Positions 20,301 to 26,970 of a stretch of DNA of 46,711 bases are shown here, in pieces. The notes under the pieces were generated by a model. It did no database searches, was not told where the DNA came from, and saw only the letters and a program-made list of their open reading frames with translations. The DNA is from Fimbriimonas sp. (lineage in GTDB: Bacteria > Armatimonadota > Fimbriimonadia > Fimbriimonadales > Fimbriimonadaceae): positions 1 to 46,711 of the forward strand of contig JARLGV010000064.1 of assembly GCA_031292555.1 (NCBI GenBank), in the 5' to 3' direction. Positions within the stretch are counted from its first letter, which is position 1, and every line of letters begins with the position of its first letter. The translations under genes and the position numbers were made by a program.

Positions 20301-21092
20301 TTGCAACTCGAACGAGCCTCCGGACGTCTCGGGAATACGTCATACATCGACTCAACGAATGAGTTCACGCGAGGCCGACGTCTCTTTCTGGGATGCCTCC
20401 TAACCTGGCTTTTAGGCACCACCGCCCTCGTGTTATGGGCTAACTGGAGCCTTGCCGCCCATCGGGCCGTCATCCTGATGGCGTCCGGGCTAATTCTACT
20501 TTGGGTGGTGGGCTGTGGAAGCGCCATGGTTCGGTATCGCGATCGCATATCGGATTGGGTTCGACAGGCTCCTCTTCCTTGGGGTGTGAAGTTCGTGCTC
20601 GGTTGCACTGTGCTCGCGATGGTCGAAGAAGCGATAACGACAACGATGACGAATCTGGCTCCTGCCTTCGGCGTCCGAGTCGGCGAGGCGTACATCACCG
20701 CATCGGCGAATTACTTCGACGTTGTTGGCCTACACAGCGTCGTTATCTTCGTGTCCCTGTTCGTCGGCTGGGCCGTCATTCTGTCGCGATTCGATTTTTC
20801 GGCCTACTCGGTATTTGTCTTGTTCGGAATCACCGGCACCCTGGCCGAGATGGCCTACGGTGGTCCACAACACGTCCTCGAATTCGGAATGTGGTGCTTC
20901 GTCTATGGATTGATGATCTGGATCCCTGCCCGGGGGCTACCCAACCGGTTAAAAGCCCGAAAGCCCTCGTGGTGGGTGTATCCAATGGCGGTATTCGTAC
21001 CGTTTCTGTTTATCCCTCTTTTTCCTCTCGCTCTTGTGGTTAGGGCATTCTTCCCCCACCATCCCGACATTCATTTCCCGCCGCTACGTTGA
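20301..21092 (+). CDS. Polytopic membrane protein of unknown function
   Basis: Up to 263 residues from a TTG at 20301, immediately after an in-frame stop at 20298. No in-frame ATG exists before residue 60, so the true start is uncertain. About six hydrophobic helices are visible, including LFLGCLLTWLLGTTALVLWA, AVILMASGLILLWVVG, VVIFVSLFVGWAVIL and WWVYPMAVFVPFLFIPLFPLAL. A conserved-looking EE pair (MVEEAITTTMTNLAP) and GGPQHVLEFGMWCF stand out. No family was recognised. A 21-codon ATG frame (20297-20362) overlaps its 5' end. Confidence 0.7.
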   Translation: MQLERASGRLGNTSYIDSTNEFTRGRRLFLGCLLTWLLGTTALVLWANWSLAAHRAVILMASGLILLWVVGCGSAMVRYRDRISDWVRQAPLPWGVKFVLGCTVLAMVEEAITTTMTNLAPAFGVRVGEAYITASANYFDVVGLHSVVIFVSLFVGWAVILSRFDFSAYSVFVLFGITGTLAEMAYGGPQHVLEFGMWCFVYGLMIWIPARGLPNRLKARKPSWWVYPMAVFVPFLFIPLFPLALVVRAFFPHHPDIHFPPLR

Positions 21093-21118
21093 ATGCGAGG
21101 AGTCCATAAAGCCGAGAG

Positions 21119-21607
21119 CTAGCGGTCTGGGTTGGGTTTTCCCTCAGACCTGAGGAGCACATCGAACGAATGCTCGAACACGCGCTTGGTGAGCGCATTC
21201 CACTGGTAGTAGATTTCCGGCAGTTCGTCGATGCGGACAAAGCGTCGGCCGCGCGATTCCTCCTTAATCCCGATCTCGACCAATTGGTCGATTCTGGATG
21301 TATAGCAGTCGGCCCATCGAACTTCGTCGCGCTCGGAGATGTGGTAGCAGCCAATGTACTGCACATCCTTGAGAATCGCCCCAGCCTCCTCCATTGCCTC
21401 ACGTATGACCGCCTCCTTGGAGGTCTCATCGGCTTCGACTCGACCTGAAGGAATGCACCATCCGCGTCCCTTTATATCGGCAAGAAGAACACTTTCATCC
21501 TGCCACGGAAAGACCAAACCAGCAAACGAGTGGATGGGCGCCCTAAACGGCGCCGGGAAGAACTGAAGTGTCTGCCGCCCGAAAATGCCGGTGGGAAAAC
21601 GCTTCAC
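21119..21607 (-). CDS. Nudix hydrolase
   Basis: 162 residues. The Nudix box is complete at about 55-77: G-RVEAD-E-TSKEAVI-REAMEEAGA. The N-terminal FAGLVFPWQDESVLLADIKGRGWCIPSG is typical. Substrate (a nucleoside diphosphate linked to another moiety) cannot be assigned. Its start overlaps the lepB stop by 4 bp, so the two are co-transcribed and probably coupled. Confidence 0.92.
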   Translation of the reverse strand: MKRFPTGIFGRQTLQFFPAPFRAPIHSFAGLVFPWQDESVLLADIKGRGWCIPSGRVEADETSKEAVIREAMEEAGAILKDVQYIGCYHISERDEVRWADCYTSRIDQLVEIGIKEESRGRRFVRIDELPEIYYQWNALTKRVFEHSFDVLLRSEGKPNPDR

Positions 21608-22047
21608 CGATAGACAATCACCTTCCCTACCAGCTTGTCCATCGGCACCGGGCCGAATTTCCTACTGTCCTCGGATACCGGCTTGTTGTCACCCAGTAGA
21701 TATAGCGTTCCGTCAGGGACTAGATAGGGGTGGGCGATATCCATCGGCACTCCATCGGGCCAATTCTCGGGGTCGACCGATTCACCACCCATTTTATAGA
21801 CCCGTTTGATGATATTGCCTGGCCCACCTGGATCCTTCACCACGACGATATCGTGGTCCTTAACCGCGCCGAACAAGAAATAGGCCTTGCTGACGAGAAG
21901 GCGTTGACCGCTCCGAAAGGTCGGATACATGGATGTGCCCGACACCTGGATGGTCGTGAAATCAATGTAAAAGAAGATCGCAAAAAGGAGCATGGCTCCA
22001 AGAAAAATGCCAAATCCGGTCCTTGCTCGTTTCTTGCCTTTTCTCAT
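21604..22047 (-). CDS. lepB: Signal peptidase I
   Basis: 147 residues, short for LepB. One N-terminal transmembrane helix (GIFLGAMLLFAIFFYI), then catalytic Ser39 in VSGTSMYPT, general-base Lys81 in NIIKRVYKMGGE, and the C-terminal LLGDNKPVSEDSRKFGPVP box. It removes signal peptides on the outer face of the membrane. It is divergent from the DUF4446 gene. Confidence 0.93.
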   Translation of the reverse strand: MRKGKKRARTGFGIFLGAMLLFAIFFYIDFTTIQVSGTSMYPTFRSGQRLLVSKAYFLFGAVKDHDIVVVKDPGGPGNIIKRVYKMGGESVDPENWPDGVPMDIAHPYLVPDGTLYLLGDNKPVSEDSRKFGPVPMDKLVGKVIVYR

Positions 22048-22080
22048 CGATTCACTTAACAGTCACGATCCTCAATTGGT

Positions 22081-22111
22081 TTCAAGTGAGCTTTGAGCCG
22101 TCCGCTATAAT
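22081..22111 (+). promoter_or_regulatory. Probable promoter of the DUF4446/sigma operon
   Basis: A consensus TATAAT lies at 22106-22111, 27 bases before the DUF4446 start. The -35 is weak (TTCAAG-like near 22081). Confidence 0.5.
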
Positions 22112-22138
22112 GAAGACCGCCGCCCGGACACATGACCC

Positions 22139-22660
22139 ATGGATGTAGTCCTTAAGATCTTAACCCAACATACTAGCGAGATTCTGCTATTCCTGCTCGT
22201 TGCCGTGCTCGCACTTGCGATCTTGGTGGTCCGCAGCATGCGCCTTCAATCCTCCAGCCAATCTCGATGGCGCAGCCTTCTGCCAGACGGACGGGGGGAA
22301 ACGTTGGAGACGATGCTATACGACCATCTTCGCGAGCGTATGAGAATCGAACAGGAGTTGGAGGCACTGAGAACACGAGCCCAGGACATTGAGGCGCGCT
22401 TGACCGAAAGCAAGCGACATCTCGGCCTGGTTCGCTATGACGCTTTTGACGACGTACGAGGAAATCAGAGCTTTGCGATGGCGATCTACGATGATCAAGG
22501 AAACGGAGCTGTGCTGAACAGCATCGTCGGCCGAGCCGACTGCCGCGTGTACTGCAAGCCGCTCCTCAACGGACGTTCGGAGCGCGATCTGTCGCAAGAA
22601 GAGCAGCGAGCCATCCGTGAAGCTCGGGCAACCGGACCCAAGACGATTATCTCGCTCTGA
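22139..22660 (+). CDS. DUF4446-family membrane-anchored protein
   Basis: 173 residues. One N-terminal transmembrane helix (ILLFLLVAVLALAILVV), a coiled-coil stretch (LRERMRIEQELEALRTRAQDIEARL), then the DUF4446 core: VRYDAFDDVRGNQSFAMAIYDDQGNGAVLNSI and CRVYCKPLLNG. Members often lie near parB or sporulation genes in Firmicutes; the role is unknown. The gene ends 6 bp before an ECF sigma factor. Confidence 0.9.
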   Translation: MDVVLKILTQHTSEILLFLLVAVLALAILVVRSMRLQSSSQSRWRSLLPDGRGETLETMLYDHLRERMRIEQELEALRTRAQDIEARLTESKRHLGLVRYDAFDDVRGNQSFAMAIYDDQGNGAVLNSIVGRADCRVYCKPLLNGRSERDLSQEEQRAIREARATGPKTIISL

Positions 22661-22666
22661 GAAACG

Positions 22667-23260
22667 ATGAGCGAAAGCTATCTCGATGACCATTTGCTTA
22701 TCTCCCGGGCTCAAGGGGGAGACCGTAGCGCATTCAACTCCCTCATCCGGAAACATGAGACTCGGGCGTACCAATACGCCTTCCGGTTGACGAGAAGTCC
22801 GGAAGAGGCAGCGGATGTGGTGGCCGATGCCTTTGTCCGTATCTATAACGCGCTTCACAACTTCAAGGGGCAAAGCGCATTCACTACTTGGATGTATCGC
22901 ATCCTCACCAACTGCTACCTGGACGTAAAGAAGAAGGAGCGAAACAAGCAGACCACGTCGCTGGAATCCGTCTTGCAGACGAGCGACGGCGAAGTAGAGC
23001 GGCAGATCGAAGACGAGGGCCCGTCTCCCTACGAAGATACGGAACGGTCGATGAGAGAGCAGTCCATCGAAATCGCCGTATCGCATCTTCCCGAATACCA
23101 AAGGGCGATGATCGTGATGTATCACGCGGAATCGATGACTTACGAGGAGATTGCTGCCGCCCTCGATCTACCGGTTGGAACGGTCAAGAGCCGGCTCAAT
23201 AGGGCTCGTGTGAGCCTTCGCGAACTCCTCGTCAAGGACGAGGAACTATTTCGACTATAA
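22667..23260 (+). CDS. ECF sigma factor (first of two)
   Basis: 197 residues. Sigma region 2 is RSPEEAADVVADAFVRIYNALHNFKGQSAFTTWMYRILTN. After an acidic linker of about 45 residues comes region 4, MTYEEIAAALDLPVGTVKSRLNRARVSLREL. It directs RNA polymerase to its own promoter set, usually in response to envelope stress. The downstream gene looks like its membrane anti-sigma partner, 63 bp away. Confidence 0.93.
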   Translation: MSESYLDDHLLISRAQGGDRSAFNSLIRKHETRAYQYAFRLTRSPEEAADVVADAFVRIYNALHNFKGQSAFTTWMYRILTNCYLDVKKKERNKQTTSLESVLQTSDGEVERQIEDEGPSPYEDTERSMREQSIEIAVSHLPEYQRAMIVMYHAESMTYEEIAAALDLPVGTVKSRLNRARVSLRELLVKDEELFRL

Positions 23261-23323
23261 GTCAGTCGAACTAACCGTCGGTCCCAAACCGTCCCGGTCC
23301 CCAGCATTCTTAGAGACAAATCG

Positions 23324-24163
23324 ATGAACCAGGATAAAGCGCGAGAATTCTTTTCAGCCTACTACGAGGGCATCCTCGAAGGTGGTCTCAAGCATTCGTT
23401 CGAGCAGAGCCTACGTAGCGATGCAGTACTTCAAGCGGACTTTGCAGCCTTTACTGAAACGATCCGCGAGTTGGATGCACTGAAGGACGAAGAGATCGAA
23501 ATCCCGATCTTCCTGAGCGACCGAATCGCTTCACGCCTTGAGGAAGCCCAAAACAAACAGCGGCGGGGCCTTCCCGTCTGGCTCGGATGGGTCGGCGGTC
23601 TGACCCTCACCGGAGTTGCTGCAGTTCTGATCCTTGTGGCCGCTCCCCGGTTGCGCAGCTCAGCTTCCGTCGATCAGGCAGGCATCACCGGCGCATCCAA
23701 CCTGGATCAGATCCAGTTCAAGGTGGACGGCGCAAGGGTGATCGTACGGTACCAGCCAAGCAGTGCAAAGACGATTGTCGTCTCTGCTCCGTCGACCGGT
23801 AAAGAGATCCAACGATTCAATCTGAGCAACCAACGCTTGGAGAGTCCGATCGAGAATTCCCTGGCCAAGGCGGTCATCTTCAAGATCGAAGCGCTCGGGG
23901 ATAAGTCGGCCAGTCTTATCGCGCTCCCTGGCCGGTCGATAGAAACTGCAAAGTCTGGATCAGGCAGCGTCCAGGATCTCGCCGTGGCGTTGGCCGGGCA
24001 TTACCGAGTGCCCGTTGAGGTCGAGGCTGTCGACGTGACCCACCGGGTTTCTTGGACTTTCGCATCCGCCGATGCCCGTTCCGCGGCCAATCAGGCACTC
24101 GAGTCCGAAGGCTTCTCGGTGGACCAACGCTCGGACGGCCTTATCGAAATCTTGGATCGGTAA
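23324..24163 (+). CDS. Putative anti-sigma factor with STN-like C-terminus
   Basis: 279 residues. The N-terminal 75 residues are helical and charged (LKHSFEQSLRSDAVLQADFAAF), like the cytoplasmic part of anti-sigma factors but with no HxxxCxxC zinc site. One transmembrane helix (LTLTGVAAVLILVAA, about 91-105) follows. The extracytoplasmic part ends in about 70 residues (VQDLAVALAGHYRVPVEVEAVDV to VDQRSDGLIEILDR) resembling the STN domain of secretins and FecR-type regulators. Position after the sigma factor supports an anti-sigma role; the function is inferred. Confidence 0.72.
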   Translation: MNQDKAREFFSAYYEGILEGGLKHSFEQSLRSDAVLQADFAAFTETIRELDALKDEEIEIPIFLSDRIASRLEEAQNKQRRGLPVWLGWVGGLTLTGVAAVLILVAAPRLRSSASVDQAGITGASNLDQIQFKVDGARVIVRYQPSSAKTIVVSAPSTGKEIQRFNLSNQRLESPIENSLAKAVIFKIEALGDKSASLIALPGRSIETAKSGSGSVQDLAVALAGHYRVPVEVEAVDVTHRVSWTFASADARSAANQALESEGFSVDQRSDGLIEILDR

Positions 24164-24188
24164 CATCCCATCTACCTGTGGCTTCATC

Positions 24189-24216
24189 AAGGGACTCGCG
24201 CAAGCGAGTCCCTTTT
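24189..24216 (+). terminator. Intrinsic terminator after the sigma/anti-sigma operon
   Basis: AAGGGACTCGC and GCGAGTCCCTT pair perfectly over 11 bp around a GCAA tetraloop and are followed by TT. It lies 25 bases after the anti-sigma stop. Confidence 0.92.
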
Positions 24217-24363
24217 CCATTACGACAACCCTACGCCGATGCTTGGTCAGAATTGCGAGCAAGACGAAATCAGAATCTCATTAAGAAAATCTAAAATGGT
24301 GTTTAATTTTTCTGATTTGATGTACAATGTTCGTGTCAGGAATTGAGGAGACATCTTAAAGAA

Positions 24364-24921
24364 ATGAATACAAGCCGAGTTTTGGGTTGGGAGTCGCACT
24401 TGATCGTGCGGGCTGCGAATGGCGACAAAATCGCGTTCGAGCTACTCTCCGACATTTACCGGCCGGTGCTAATGAGCCTTGCGATGCGGATGCTGCGGAA
24501 TGCCGATGACGCCAACGACGCGGTCCAGGACACATTGCTGAAAGCATTTCGAGCCATCCACGATTTCGATCCCGAGCGGCCGCTAAAGCCTTGGCTCTGT
24601 CGGATCTGCGCCAATTGTTGCGTCGATGCCGTTCGAGCCCGAAAGCGAGACGGCGATTCGCTCGACCAACATGAATATATGCTCGCCGATTCGTCTGAAG
24701 TCGACGGAACGGCCACGGGCTCCATCCGACAGGGTCAGGTCATCGAAGCGATCGAACGTCTTCCGGAGAAGTATCGCCGAATCATCTTCATGCGGCACTT
24801 CAAGCACATGGACGTCAACGAGATTGCTGCTGCCCTCGACAAGCCGGAAGGAACAATCAAGAGCTGGCTCTTCCGAGCACGAGCGATGCTCAAGAAGGAT
24901 CTCCACCTCGCAATGAACTAA
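24364..24921 (+). CDS. ECF sigma factor (second of two)
   Basis: 185 residues from the ATG at 24364; a TTG at 24343 would add seven residues. Region 2: RMLRNADDANDAVQDTLLKAFRAIHDFDPERPLKPWLCRICAN. Region 4: HMDVNEIAAALDKPEGTIKSWLFRARAMLKKDL. It has its own AT-rich upstream region (TACAAT at about 24322) and a terminator on each side, so it is a separate unit from the first sigma gene. No anti-sigma gene is adjacent. Confidence 0.92.
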   Translation: MNTSRVLGWESHLIVRAANGDKIAFELLSDIYRPVLMSLAMRMLRNADDANDAVQDTLLKAFRAIHDFDPERPLKPWLCRICANCCVDAVRARKRDGDSLDQHEYMLADSSEVDGTATGSIRQGQVIEAIERLPEKYRRIIFMRHFKHMDVNEIAAALDKPEGTIKSWLFRARAMLKKDLHLAMN

Positions 24922-24942
24922 ACGAACTCATATCATCCAGTT

Positions 24943-24972
24943 GGGGCGGGCGCACGAGCGGCCGCCCCTTTT
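24943..24972 (+). terminator. Intrinsic terminator after the second ECF sigma gene
   Basis: GGGGCGG and CCGCCCC form a 7-bp G:C stem around a 12-base loop, followed by TTTT. It lies between the sigma stop (24921) and the mrp start (25004). Confidence 0.8.
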
Positions 24973-25003
24973 CGTTGACAGTGGTGTGGGTACCCTCTTA
25001 GAG

Positions 25004-26080
25004 ATGTCAGTCACCGAAACACAGGTGCTCGATGCGCTCCGAAACGTCATCGACCCCGATCTGCACCGCGATATCGTCACGTTGGGCTTCGTTAAGGACA
25101 TAACGATCGATGGCGCCAGAGTCGGATTCAAGGTACAGCTCACCACCCCCGCCTGCCCGGTGAAGGAGATCCTGGAAGCGGAATGCCGCGAGCGCGTGCT
25201 GGCATTGGACGGCGTTCAAGAGGTCGACGTCGAAATGACGTCGCAAGTGCGGCAACGCGATGCGCCCCACGACGATCTGATCCCGCAGGTACGCCACTGC
25301 ATCGCGATCGCTTCCGGTAAGGGAGGTGTGGGCAAAAGCACTTGCGCCGTCAATCTTGCCATCGCGCTCGCCCAGTCCGGCGCCAAGGTCGGCCTGATGG
25401 ATGCCGACGTCTACGGTCCGTCGATCCCGCTGATGATGGGGGCCCAAGACGAGCGTCCGTTCACGCGTGGCAACAAGATCGTTCCGATTCAGCGTTACGG
25501 CATCCAGATGATGTCGCTCGGATTCCTCCTTGAGGAGGGTCAGGCAGTGCTGTGGCGAGGACCCATGGTGGCAGGCACGGTTCGACAGCTTCTGGCGGAC
25601 GTCGAATGGGGCGATTTGGATTACCTACTGGTCGACCTTCCTCCGGGAACCGGCGACGCGCCGATGTCGCTGGCCCAGTTGGCCCCACTGACCGGCGTCG
25701 TCATCGTGACCACACCCCACCATGTAGCGGCAAACATCGCCGGCAAGTCGGTTCAGTTGTTCCGCAGGTTGAATGCCCCAATCATGGGCGTAATTGAGAA
25801 CATGGCGGGATTCGTCTGCCCGAACTGCAACGCCGTCACCCAGATCTTTGCCGGACTCACGGGCGAAGAACTCGCCTCGCAGCTAAAGGTGCCCTATCTT
25901 GGCTCTGTGCCGCTGGACCCGACGGTCAGCGATGCCGGTGACCGCGGCGTACCTTCGATCATTGCACAACCGGACAGGCTCCAGGCGGGCTCATTCCGCG
26001 AGATCGCTGGGAAGCTTGCGCAACAGGCGTCGATCGCCGGATTCACTCGCAAAAACGACCAATCCGATCAGCCCAGTTAG
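25004..26080 (+). CDS. mrp: Mrp/ApbC-type Fe-S cluster carrier P-loop ATPase
   Basis: 358 residues from the ATG at 25004; upstream codons to 24941 lie inside the terminator. An N-terminal MIP18/DUF59 domain (QVLDALRNVIDPDLHRDIVTLGFVKDI, TTPACPVKEILE) precedes the deviant Walker A SGKGGVGKST. Switch motifs VDLPPGTGD and MDADVYGPS follow, then the Cys pair in GFVCPNCN, which binds the bridging Fe-S cluster in the dimer. It delivers Fe-S clusters to apoproteins. It is a single-gene unit ending in a shared hairpin. Confidence 0.96.
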   Translation: MSVTETQVLDALRNVIDPDLHRDIVTLGFVKDITIDGARVGFKVQLTTPACPVKEILEAECRERVLALDGVQEVDVEMTSQVRQRDAPHDDLIPQVRHCIAIASGKGGVGKSTCAVNLAIALAQSGAKVGLMDADVYGPSIPLMMGAQDERPFTRGNKIVPIQRYGIQMMSLGFLLEEGQAVLWRGPMVAGTVRQLLADVEWGDLDYLLVDLPPGTGDAPMSLAQLAPLTGVVIVTTPHHVAANIAGKSVQLFRRLNAPIMGVIENMAGFVCPNCNAVTQIFAGLTGEELASQLKVPYLGSVPLDPTVSDAGDRGVPSIIAQPDRLQAGSFREIAGKLAQQASIAGFTRKNDQSDQPS

Positions 26081-26089
26081 GTCGATTGG

Positions 26090-26115
26090 GGGGAACCCAC
26101 CAACCTCGGTTCCCC
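26090..26115. terminator. Bidirectional terminator between convergent genes
   Basis: GGGGAACC (26090-26097) and GGTTCCCC (26108-26115) form an 8-bp stem between the mrp stop (26080) and the convergent gene stop (26125). The T-run is weak. Confidence 0.65.
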
Positions 26116-26124
26116 TCAGTTTGC

Positions 26125-26742
26125 TTAGCGAGTCGGAGTCGATTGAACGGCGATGGCGCTCTCAGGTTTGTCTAGCCAGCCCTTCAGGGGACTTTCCTCG
26201 AACTTTCGGAGAAATTCGCCTAAATCTTGGCGTCCACGGATCCATCGCAGTAATCGATGGGGCATCGACATGCGTTCTGCCGTCGTCAGTTCATCTGGCC
26301 AACTCACGCGGTGGTAGGCAACCCTTGGCAAGATGATTTCCGATTCCAACAGGCTGAGTACCAAGGCGTCTTGGGGAATCGCCGCTACGAGGGACTCGGC
26401 CGCCTGCTCGATCATCGAAAGATCGTCCAACTCGGCAATGCCTTGGCGGCGCGACGCCCGCAAGAACTTGCGCGCGCAGTTCTCGCAGATCTGCACGACC
26501 ACTAACTCGGCTTCCGAGACAGACTCGTATAGGTCGGCCGTCGCCTTCAGACCGTGGCTCGCATTCGTTGCGGCAAACGATACCCGGGCGAATCGATCGA
26601 AAAGATCCAAACGCTCTTCGTCTGCGTCGGCCAGCGTGATCTCTAGCGGCCTCTCCCCGTAGTAGTTGGCGAGCGAGGCGATGACCGGCGGAGAGCAACG
26701 GACGCTGCCTGCTCCAAGCACCGTTAACCGAATCGCGTCCAT
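26125..26742 (-). CDS. GH4-like Rossmann-fold protein, short form
   Basis: 205 residues. The N-terminus LTVLGAGSVRCSPPVIASLANYYGERPLEITLADADEERLDLFDRFAR is an NAD-binding Rossmann start resembling family 4 glycosidases and LDH/malate-type enzymes. GH4 enzymes are about 430 residues, so the catalytic C-terminal half is absent here. The protein ends in a basic helical tail. It may be an unrelated NAD(P)-binding protein or a truncated GH4. It diverges from the long DUF5695-like gene. Confidence 0.7.
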   Translation of the reverse strand: MDAIRLTVLGAGSVRCSPPVIASLANYYGERPLEITLADADEERLDLFDRFARVSFAATNASHGLKATADLYESVSEAELVVVQICENCARKFLRASRRQGIAELDDLSMIEQAAESLVAAIPQDALVLSLLESEIILPRVAYHRVSWPDELTTAERMSMPHRLLRWIRGRQDLGEFLRKFEESPLKGWLDKPESAIAVQSTPTR

Positions 26743-26970
26743 AGCTTAGTGTACGCGCTCGCCAGGCCGCGCTCGCCAGGGGCAATTGCCAGTGTCGGCA
26801 AATGACTAACCATCAGTTTGGGGAGGAATCGACTTCGGCGCTTCGACCTGGTCGCGACCATTCCGCGAAGCAATTCCGGGGTCCAGGAAATTGCTGACAA
26901 AGCGTGCTGCCGAAATCCCGTATTTCGCATCGCCAAACAATCGTGCTCGTACGGTAACCTGCCTTTCTTC

